Assembly: GCA_039105265.1 (NCBI GenBank)
Contig: JAPFFF010000007.1
Location: 1,240,001-1,304,000, forward strand
Direction: 5' to 3'
DNA length: 64,000 nt
Origin: Tritrichomonas musculus
Lineage: Eukaryota; Parabasalia; Tritrichomonadida; Tritrichomonadidae
A program made the position numbers and the translations under genes. How positions within the stretch are numbered: the stretch's first letter is position 1; every line of letters begins with the position of its first letter. The notes under the pieces were generated by a model, which was given only the letters and a program-made list of their open reading frames with translations, did no database searches and was not told the origin of the DNA. Below are positions 40,376-49,254 of this stretch, piece by piece.

Positions 40376-43300
40376 ATTTTTGACCTCTGTCCACTCCATT
40401 TATCAGAAACAAGGAACTGATTACTAATAAGGTTAACAGGTTAGATCTAACCCTATTTTTCTAACCCTTGTAATTGACCTGTCTTCTGTCATCTGTCCAC
40501 TCCATTTTTCAACAACTGATTTATCCAGTGACATCTAGTGGCACAGTGACATTAGCAAAACCAAAAATATTTCATTTATTTATCTTACTTATATCTGTCC
40601 CATACATTTTTCATTAATATCTTTTGTGTCTTCTGCCCTCTGTCCACTCCATTTTTTATGAACTGATTTATCATGGAACATGGAACATTATCATGGAACA
40701 GCAGCATTATATTATTGTTGGATCTGATTATTGAAAATAAAGTCTAGGGTGAACAGGTTAGATTTAACCCTATTTTTCTAACCCTTGTATTTATCCACTA
40801 CATATTTATCTTATTTGTTCTATTCAGTGACACGAAGTAGTAGTTGTTGAATACATTTGGCATAAATTGACCTCTTATTTGACCTGTCATCTGTCCATTA
40901 CATTTATCCGGGAACATCTAGGAACAGCAGCATTATTGATTATTAAATGATTGTCATTATTAAAGTCTAGATTGATTTTTGTCACCTGTTATTGAATTAA
41001 CCTTAGTACTTGATTATTTAGAAATTGAATCTAATTATCAAATGAATTGAAAGGAATTGAATGAATTGAACGGACAAATTGAATGATAGTATTGAATGAA
41101 TTGGCCTCTTATTTAGAAATTGTTTGAATTGATAATTGAAAAATATAATCAGGGTGAAGAGGTGATTTCTCACTATATTTTGTCACCTGTATTTGACATG
41201 AATTAACCTTGTTGTGATATTATTATAAGTGTTATTAAACGAATTGAATGATAGTATTGAATAGATTGAACGAATGAAACGAATAATCGAATTGAATGAA
41301 TTGAATGAAATAGAATCGAATGAACGAATAATGTCGAAAGGAATTGAATGAATTTTTGTATTAAGCAAATTAACTACCATATTAAACGAACTGAATTGAC
41401 CTTATTGAACAAATTGAATGGAATGAATAAATGAAACGGCCTTGTTGTGAATATTATTGTAAGTGTTATTTCTCATTAATGCATTTGAATGAATGAATAA
41501 TGTCGAATTAACTACACTATTAAACGAATTGAATGAATGATGTTTGAAATGAATCGAATTGAATGATGTTATTAAATGAATTGAATTGAGTGAATTGAAT
41601 GATAGTGTTGAATGAATTGAATGAATCGAATTGACCGGAATGACGTCTAAATGAATTGACCGGAAGCAATAAGGGTTAGAAAAATAGGGTTAGATCTAAC
41701 CTGTTAACCTTAATGCATTTGACATAAATTGACCTCTTAATTGAACGAATAGAATGAATAATGTCGAATATATTGAACGAATTAAACGAACAAATGTATT
41801 TGATTGGTCATCTGTTCACTCCATTTTTCTAGGAGCATATTTCTCTGATTCATGTTGTTGCTGTTGATCAAAAGAGAGGTGACAGTTAACCTTAGTATTT
41901 GGCCTCTTATTTATAAATGGAATTGAATGAAAAGACCTTGTTGTAAATGTTATTGAACGAATTGAATGATAGTATTAAGCAAATTAACTACCCTATTAAA
42001 CGAACGGAAATGACCTTATTGTAAAAGTTATTGAACAAATTGAATGAATTGAATGAATGATGTCGAATATATTAACTACACTATTAAACGAACTGAAATG
42101 ACCTTATTGAACAAATTGAACGAATGAATAAATGAATTGACCGGAAGCAATAAGGGTTAGAAAAATAGGGTTAGATCTAACCTGTTAACCTTAATGCATT
42201 TTACATAAATTGAGTGCTGGTTTTGAACGAACGAATGAAATGTTGTTTGAAATGAATAGAATGAATTGAATGAAAGAATTAAACGAACAAATGCATTTGA
42301 CCTCTTATTTGGCCTTAGAATTTGATTATTTAGAAATGAATTGAATGCTATTGCAAGTGCTATTGAATGAATGAATAATGTTATTTCTCATTGGCCTCTT
42401 ATTTGATTATTTAGAAATTGTTTGAGTTGGTCATCTGTTCACTCCATTTTCTAGGAGCATATTGTGGTTGTTTAAATGAAAGCAGAGGTGACAAAAATAT
42501 AGTGACAATTCACCTGTTCACCTTTAATACAATTCACCTTAGTATTTGGCCTCTTATTTAGAAATGGAATTGAATGAAACGAGTGAACTGATGGACCTTG
42601 TTGTGATATTATTGAACAAATTGAATGAATGAAACGAATAAATGAATTGAATGAATGAATTAAATGAATTGAATGAAACGAGTGAACGAATTAAATGAAT
42701 AAATGAATTGTCCCATTCTTTCTTGTTGTGAATTGAATCTAATTATTGGTATTGAATGAACGAGTTGACTGGAATGAATTGAATGAAACGAATGAATTGA
42801 CCTTTTTGTGAATGTTATTGCAAGTGTTATTGAACGAATTGAATGATAGTATTGAACCTAATTATCGATATTTCTAGTTAATGCATTTGGCCTCTTATTT
42901 GATTATTTAGAAATTAAATGAATTGAACGAATCGAATTGACTGAAATGAATAAATGAATTGAAAGCAATAAGGTTAGAAAAATAGAGTTAGATTTAACCC
43001 TCGTGCTCTTCACCTTAATGCAATAGACATAAATTGAGTGCTGGTTTTGAACGAACGAATGAAACGAATAAATGAATTGAATGATAGTATTGAACCAATT
43101 GAATGAACGAAATGAAACGAGTGAATGAATTAAACGAATTGAATGAATAAATTGAGTGACCGAATTAAATGAACGAAATGAAACGAGTGAATGAATTAAA
43201 CGAATTAAATGAAACGAGTGAACGAATTGAATAAATTGAATAAATGAAACGAATGATAGTATTGAATGATAGTATTGAATGAAACGAATGAATTGAAAGA

Positions 43301-43830
43301 ACGAATGAAATGAATAAATAAATTGAATGATGGTATTGAAAAAACATGATTGCTGGGTTTAATATTATTGGACGAATTGAATTGAACAAATTGAATGAAT
43401 GAATTGAACGAATAGAATGAATTGTCCCACTCTTTCTTGTTGTGAATTGAATCTAATTATTGGTATTGAATGAAACGAATTGAGTAAACGAATTGACTGG
43501 AATGAATAAATGAATTGACTGGAATAAGGTTAGAAAAATAGATCTAACCTGTTAACCTTAATGCAATTGACATAAATTGGCCTCTTATTTAGAAATGGTA
43601 TTGAATGAATTGACCTTTTTGTAATAGTATTGACCTTGTTGTGAATGTGTGTTGAATTGAACAGAACGAACAAATGAAATGAAAGAATGAATAGAATGAA
43701 TTGAATGAAACGACCTTGTTGTGAATATTATTGAATGTTGTAATTGAAGGGAATGAAAACAAGAAGGTGGTGTTTATCGGGTGACAATTCACCTCTTCAC
43801 CTTTAAATGAAAAATACGTGGTTGTTGATG
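40376..43830. repeat. Degenerate minisatellite/satellite region, purine-rich on the plus strand
   Basis: About 3.4 kb is built from shuffled short modules. These are GAATTGAATGAA-type runs with GAACGAAT and GAAACGA variants, a block around TTGGCCTCTTATTTGATTAT, a block CTGTCCACTCCATTTTT, and a 40-bp module centred on GGTTAGATCTAACC. Plus-strand purine bias is strong from about 41040 to 43760. All frames are broken or low-complexity. Copies are irregular in order and spacing, so this is not a clean tandem array. It abuts the small orphan frames on the left and the GC-rich hairpins on the right. Confidence 0.8.
40428..40462. repeat. Telomere-like palindromic module (first of six)
   Basis: The module contains AAGGTTAACAGG then TTAGATCTAACCCTATTTTT. 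Other copies lie near 40750-40790 (same orientation) and near 41670-41712, 42150-42193, 42968-43018 and 43525-43562 (opposite orientation). Its core GGTTAGATCTAACC is a perfect palindrome holding GGGTTA/TAACCC words. Confidence 0.7.
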
Positions 43831-44051
43831 ATGATATTAATAAATGATACTGTTGATGCTGATGTTGATGATAAATGATAAATGGTGATGATGTTGACGA
43901 TAAATGGAAGGGTATTTGGGCTTATGAGGGCGTTGCGTTTGCTATGATAAGTAGATGTTTGTATGTTTACTAGGTTCTTAATTGTATTATACTTATGAAG
44001 GTAAATATTTGGTCACGTTGCTCGAACAAAATCTGGTACCTATTATAGAAG
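43831..44051. other. Transition stretch with GATGATG-type low complexity
   Basis: From 43820 to 43910, TGATGATG/TGTTGATG triplets dominate. After that the sequence becomes GC-richer toward the hairpins. No gene is seen. Confidence 0.4.
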
Positions 44052-44208
44052 CCTGTGTATTTTGTGGCATAGCGTGACACAAATGCACAGGGTATAGGCA
44101 GAGGGAACATAGCGACCGCGGCCGTAATACGGAGCTCCAAGAGATGGCGTGCCTGAACTTGGTGGGGGAGCGTATTGGCTGGGGGAGAGTAGCGACCACT
44201 GCCTATAC
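44052..44208. other. GC-rich back-to-back hairpins (candidate structured RNA or element end)
   Basis: Hairpin A (44052-44091) has CCTGTG paired with CACAGG and, inside, TTTGTG with CACAAA around an 11-nt loop. Hairpin B starts at the very next base: GTATAGGCAG (44092-44101) pairs perfectly with CTGCCTATAC (44199-44208). Inner stems are GGCC-GT-AATACG with CGTATT-GGCT and CCAAG with CTTGG. The 157-nt stretch is over half G/C, while its surroundings are mostly A/T. The nested pairing suggests selection on structure or a foldback element. A minus-strand frame of 68 codons (43993-44199) overlaps it but shows no known domain. Confidence 0.55.
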
Positions 44209-44253
44209 TATACTACTTGGTTGAACAATTGGGAAGTTATCAATATGTTCCTA

Positions 44254-45990
44254 TTATAACTCATTTATGTCTTCTTCTTTTTCTTCGTTTAGAACAACTT
44301 TATCTGACTCATATGTTAAACTATTATTCATTTCAATGGCAGCTTCTTGGACGGTTGCAGCTTCTTTAGATTTTATCCACCTCCCTTAGATCAAATGCTT
44401 TGGAAAACTTTGGTTGCTCATTTGATAAAGTTTGATAAAGTGAGAACAAGGATATCCTGAAAAAGAAACTTGATTGCATGAACAGACATCATTTGATATT
44501 TCATACGTTATTGAAGGACTTCGTTCATGAAATGCAATGAATACATTCTCTCTTTAATCATGCTTAACAATAAATATATGTTCTGATAATTTGATCTGAA
44601 CTTCAATTTTGTTTAGAATTGGAGCTGAAGCAAATGCTGCTCCATCGAATAGAAGCTTGTGTCTTGCGTTGTTTTCTTGAATTTCAATATTTACTGAATG
44701 ATTCAGAAGTGCACGATCGAATTCTTTCCGACTACCTGCAAGAGTAATATCATGCTGTGCAATTGATCTTTTGATCATGTTGTTCATACTTTCGGCAGGT
44801 GAAGTTGTATTGAATCCGTGACATTTAATTGGTGATATGTATGCTCTTGAAAATTAAGGAAGTAAAGGCTCAATGTGTTTTTCAAAGTAATGCTTTAACT
44901 TGGAGCCTATATGATTTTTACACTTTGAAAGAGCGTCATTAACCGTTTTTAAATGAGGATGATAACATATGATTTGAAAATATTCCTTGGCAATTGATTT
45001 CTGCTCTTCATTGAGTCCATATTTTGTTAGTTTCTTTGCCAGATTTTTAGCCTTATGAAAAGAACACAATATATGATTAATAATCTTGTGATCACCCAAT
45101 TGGTTTATGTCTTTCAGCCAATTGTTAAATGCATTTATGAAGGAATGATCTTCATCTGTGATTATAGTTGTTATCATTGACCTGAATTGTTCCAGTTTTG
45201 ACAGCTGATGAAGCATCCAAGTCAGAAAATTTTCATTTCCACTTGCAGCGTACAATATCCCACAACAGCAGATGTTATAACTTTTAGTGATAGCTGTTAT
45301 TGGGAAAATTTCCCATTTTGTATTGAGTGATGCATATGTACCATCAATGAAGATCACATCTCCGTATTCTTGCATGTTTTTTAACTCGATCTTCTGAATT
45401 GTCAAAACTGCTAAACGAGTAATACCTTCTTCTGATTGAAAATTCAACTCTTCAGTGTAACCATCATGATTCTTCATATACATTATTAATTCTTCTGATT
45501 CGACTGTGAATTGGATAACCTTTTCTGGATGCAAGAGGGATTGAATTTGTATCGTTGAAATCAAATCTTCTCCCTTTACAGTTAAGAAATTTTGTATTTG
45601 GTTTGGAGTGATTCCAGCCTCATGTAGCATCTTTATTTGATTAATGGTTCCTTCGGGTAGCATTCTATGAAGACAGACCTGTGGATTTGGCGTGTGCCCA
45701 CTGTGCCCAAGAATTAATGTGTTGTCCATTTTAATTACAAAAAAGACTTTATCTTTTTCAAAAACAGGCATCGATGAAAAAGAGAATTTACAGTCGCACT
45801 TGTTTGTGCTTTTGGATGATTTCCTTCCTCCCTTTGAGCAATAAAATCTGCCGTATAGATCTAGAAGTGCTTTCTTTGAACATAGTACAAAGCCTTCTTT
45901 TAATGCTTCAATCTTGAGATGAGCAAATAATTATAGGTTTGATTCAAATTTAAGCTTGCTTAGAAACTCCGGAGTAAATACTTGAGACAT
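44254..45990 (-). mobile_element. Mutator-like (MULE) transposase frame, interrupted by four TAA codons
   Basis: One single minus-strand frame of 579 codons runs from the ATG at 45990 to the TAA at 44254. In order it holds an N-terminal Cys motif (KCDC, zinc-finger like), a MULE transposase core (VIFIDGTYASL, TIITDEDHSFINAF, CSFHKAKNLAKKL), the FNTTSPAESMNNM block, and a SWIM zinc finger (CSCNQVSFSGYPCSHF). Four internal stops, all TAA, lie at 45931-45933, 44854-44856, 44554-44556 and 44386-44388. No frameshift is seen. With the standard code it is a dead but young copy. MULEs are known in trichomonads. Confidence 0.85.
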
Positions 45991-46012
45991 TAAAAATAAA
46001 TTAATAAACGGC

Positions 46013-46260
46013 TGTCTTATTTTCTTTTGAATTATTCAAGTTTTAAATGAAACGATTAGTTAAGAATTGATAAATTTTACTGCAAGGACGACGTCTTCAT
46101 CTTAATTATTGCTGTAAAAATTGTTCTTGTTTCAATTATTCCTCTGAAACAGTGTCTTATTTTCTTTCGAATTATTCAAGTTTTAAATGAAACGATTGAT
46201 TAAGAATTGATAAATTTTACTGCAAAGACGACGTCTTCATCTTAATTATTCCTCTGAAAC
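46013..46260. repeat. Direct repeat upstream of the MULE, period 140 bp
   Basis: Copy 1 (46013-46150) and copy 2 (46153-46260) share about 100 bp at over 95 percent identity, starting TGTCTTATTTTCTTT and including the palindromic GACGACGTCTTC. Copy 2 lacks a 30-bp piece (46112-46141 in copy 1) flanked by AATTATT in copy 1, a microhomology deletion. The repeats begin 23 bp from the MULE start codon and may be sub-terminal MULE sequence. Confidence 0.75.
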
Positions 46261-46485
46261 GTGTGGTATTTTGACCGATATTTCACCACTTATCAGGCTT
46301 CCATGAGGATCATACTTGAATCCATCAACATATCTTAGGTTAGCATGAGAAGTCAAAAAAACTGCTTTAATATCACTCGTGCTCGGCGTTATTATTTCAG
46401 AGACAGAACCAGACGCCGATACTTCAATAAAACTATAACCACTAACTAGGTTTGGCGGTATTTTTAAATTTTTAAATTTTCTAAA
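46246..46485 (-). pseudogene. Orphan coding fragment, about 80 codons, no start codon
   Basis: The minus-strand frame reads KIPPNLVSGYSFIEVSASGS, continues with beta-rich sequence (GFKYDPHGSLISGEISVKIP) and ends at TAA 46246-46248. Base composition and codon pattern look like real coding DNA, but there is an upstream stop and no ATG. The family is not recognised. Confidence 0.4.
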
Positions 46486-46689
46486 TTTTGTTTATAAATT
46501 GGCCTTACAGCACCGTGCTATCCACTTTCCCACAATCAATAAAAACAATTTTTGCCCCGAGATATTCACATTTATAAAAAAATATGAAATCAAACAGTCG
46601 ATAAAATTAAATTCAATAAGATGATATTGAAATTAGTTGATGAATTATCACATCATTATTTCAATATGAAACAATATTTGTTAAATGAA

Positions 46690-46711
46690 CTTCCAGCTGG
46701 CCAGCTGGAAG
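46690..46711. repeat. Perfect 22-bp palindrome
   Basis: Halves CTTCCAGCTGG and CCAGCTGGAAG join without spacer. It lies 21 bp outside the left arm of the foldback element. Confidence 0.8.
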
Positions 46712-46732
46712 CAGTTTTATAATTCAACAAAT

Positions 46733-47403
46733 GAATAAAACCAAGCACGTAAATCATTTCTTTGTGATGCTCCATTTTTTACATTTCAGTAAGGGTACTT
46801 ATATGTTCCTATATATTAGCATTTGTTTTCAAATGGAATGTGAATTTATCTGTGATCAAGATAAAATTTTATTAAAACCAAAATCAATAGAGCCAATAGA
46901 TTGTTAAATAAAACTGCTTGCCTTAATGCCATGAATAAATCCTTTTTGGCGTAGTTATTAGCCATTATATTGAACCATTAACTGAGCATGGCGAATATGG
47001 AAAGGTTTATAAAGTCAAATCTGATTTTTTCCATATCACAATATTTATTGAAAGCTGAATACAACTCATCAAATCAAAAGGAATTAGATAATAAATATCA
47101 ATTTTAATCAAATTTTAAGGCCTTTCTTATTTTCCTAATCTCATTGATCATGCTTAAAACAAATATAAGCAAATTCAATGTTTTTAAACATTATGGATCA
47201 TCTTTGTTATCTCTACAAAGAAATCTATCAGATTCAGCTTATTTTTTTCGCAATCAAAGAACTACATATCTTGATCACAGATGAATTCACATTCCATTTG
47301 GAAACAAATGCAAATATATAAGAACATATAAGTACACCTATTTAAATGTAATGAAAAAAGAAACAGCATCATAAAGAAATGATTTACGTGCTTGGTTTTA
47401 TTC
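46733..47403. mobile_element. Foldback element with arms of about 130 bp
   Basis: The left arm (46733-46863) and the inverted right arm (47267-47403) match over about 130 bp with scattered mismatches and small indels. Landmark: GAATAAAACCAAGCACGTAA at the left outer end, repeated inverted at the right outer end. The roughly 400-bp loop contains a kinase-like scrap. No transposase is present and no clear target duplication was found. Arm divergence suggests an older insertion. Confidence 0.7.
46969..47058 (+). pseudogene. Scrap of a protein-kinase glycine-rich loop
   Basis: Inside the foldback loop, a 29-codon piece reads IEPLTEHGEYGKVYKVKSDF, resembling the first two strands of a kinase (GxGxxGxVYKVK). 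It ends at TGA. It is too short to be a gene and is probably a kinase relic caught between the arms. Confidence 0.3.
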
Positions 47404-47863
47404 AATTATATACATGGAACCAAAGATAAAGAAAAGACACCAAACATAAAATAATGGGCTTCACTAGTGTAATTGATCAAAAATTTGCCAGCCAAATTTA
47501 TTCAAAGTAAATTGGATTTACTCCTATTTTCTGATGAATCTCCATATGATGAATTTTATTCAATATAGCTCAAATTAAAATAAGAAATAACCAAAACATT
47601 TTAAATTTTTACAGTAAATGAAGCATAAACTTTTGTAATGAACCTTTTTCTGAGAACTAAAATGTTTTATTTCGAATTACATAATCGTCTAAACTTCGTT
47701 TACTATTTACAAAATAAATAATCAATTTCAATAGCATCATTATTTTTTTTTTTTTTAAATATTAAATGACAAAAAGAGTTGTTGCTTTCTTGAACGAGTT
47801 GATACATGTGAAATAAAATTCAATAAAAAAAATCGACTTTTTGAATATTTCTTTATCAACCAA
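47404..47863. other. AT-rich spacer, right edge of the accessory island
   Basis: No gene is seen; short kinase-like words may remain around 47440-47560 but could not be placed. Confidence 0.35.
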
Positions 47864-48865
47864 ATGTACAATTCTGTTCCACTTGATACCTATAATGAAA
47901 ATTTGATTAAGAAAGCAATCAATGGCCCTCCAGGAAATCCTGACTGGGCTAGCATTCTTAGCCTCATCAAGAGTCTTGATTCACATCGTGAATTAATTAA
48001 TAATACTCTAGCAGTTTTGTATAGGCATATTTCGCATGGGCAGACGGGACGAAAACTAAATTGTCTCATTCTTATTGACGCTCTTTTTAAAAATTCAAAG
48101 CCTGAATCTCTAATCGCTTATCAAACTCAAACTTTTATGGACTCGCTCGATTCTGATATGATTTCAAATAACGCTCAACTTCATAATTTTTTGTATGAAA
48201 ATATGTCTAGCTGGATAAAAACTCTTAAAGAAAAGAACGTTCTTGATCCGCAATTCGACACATGGGTTAAAAACTATTGCAGTACTCATTTTATTCCAAA
48301 ATTAACAAAGAAAATCAGAAAGAAATTGTTTCGAGATCTTAATGGCTGCATTGAGATTTTAACAATGCTTACAGAATGTTTATCAAATTATAGCAGTACT
48401 GATCACAAAATACTTTCTGAAATGGTTTTAAATGCTGAAGAAATAACAAGAAGACTTGTTGATCTTCAACCCACGATTGTGGACCAACAATTGAGTAATG
48501 CGATTTATTCAACTCGTGAATTATGCGATAGTTGTTTGCACTGCTATCGTGCTCTACAAAATAATCAAAACCCCCATATTGAAACTTTACAACACATGAT
48601 GAGCAGATCTGCACAAATAGTAGAAGAAATGTCACACCCATTACCGAAACCTCAAAAGCAAACGAGAGTTCCTCCAAAAATGCAAAAAGCCGAGCAAAAC
48701 GATCTCACAGATGCTGAATTTTTCATAAGACTAGCTCAATTAAAGACACAAATTCAATCGTTAGAAAATGATATGCAATCTCTTCAAAATTCGCCATCAA
48801 ACAATCAGCAGCAGGCTCAGCCACAACAACCTCCTCCAGTCACGGATTCGCTGATTGATTTTTAA
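47864..48865 (+). CDS. VHS-GAT domain adaptor (TOM1/GGA-like)
   Basis: The protein has 333 residues. The VHS domain (about 8-145) includes DWASILSLIKSL, helix pairs with LNCLILIDALFKN (the [VIL]LDALxKN helix of VHS/ENTH proteins) and a late WVKNYC. A GAT-like three-helix region follows (about 165-250: LSEMVLNAEEITRRLVDLQP, ELCDSCLHCYRALQ), then a Pro/Gln-rich tail with a short coiled coil. It ends in SLIDF, a clathrin-box-like motif at the extreme C-terminus. Such proteins bind ubiquitin and clathrin and sort cargo at endosomes or the trans-Golgi; lacking a gamma-ear domain, it is closer to TOM1 than GGA. TTATCAACCAA precedes the ATG. Confidence 0.8.
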   Translation: MYNSVPLDTYNENLIKKAINGPPGNPDWASILSLIKSLDSHRELINNTLAVLYRHISHGQTGRKLNCLILIDALFKNSKPESLIAYQTQTFMDSLDSDMISNNAQLHNFLYENMSSWIKTLKEKNVLDPQFDTWVKNYCSTHFIPKLTKKIRKKLFRDLNGCIEILTMLTECLSNYSSTDHKILSEMVLNAEEITRRLVDLQPTIVDQQLSNAIYSTRELCDSCLHCYRALQNNQNPHIETLQHMMSRSAQIVEEMSHPLPKPQKQTRVPPKMQKAEQNDLTDAEFFIRLAQLKTQIQSLENDMQSLQNSPSNNQQQAQPQQPPPVTDSLIDF

Positions 48866-49254
48866 ATGATACTAATTTTGTTTGTTCTATTATATTAGAG
48901 ATGATATATTAATTATGAATATTTTTCCGATTTTTTAAAATAAGTTAATTGATTTCTGTGCACTCATTAAATTATTAATATATTTAAAAGGAGATAAGAT
49001 ATATAAATATTATTTCATTGAAAAGAGCTTATAAAGTTTTATTTATATACCTAAATCTCAAGCAAACGCTTTAAAATAACTAAAAAAATAAATACAATGT
49101 TGGGATTACCTCTTATGATAATCAGAAAACATTATTTATAATTATGATCAAGAATTGAGATAAACTTTTTGAATGGACAAAAATTGACCTTAAACTGTTT
49201 TTTTTCAATTCTCTCAATTAAATTGAGTCAATTTAATAACACATTTATATTCAA
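48866..49254. other. AT-rich spacer
   Basis: No gene or repeat is seen. TTCAA stands directly before the next ATG. Confidence 0.5.

Noticed and set aside
40376-43830. Repeats considered as a CRISPR-like array
   Set aside because: No constant repeat with unique spacers; eukaryotic context; modules vary in length and order.
44115-44140. CCGCGG followed by GTAATACGGAG, recalling the small-subunit rRNA 530 loop
   Set aside because: Inserted bases break the conserved spacing and the flanks do not match rRNA; these bases pair with the other arm of the hairpin instead.
44092-44208. 117-nt hairpin considered as 5S rRNA because of length and closing stem
   Set aside because: Neither strand shows the conserved 5S loops in the right order, and the predicted fold is one long nested hairpin, not three-way.
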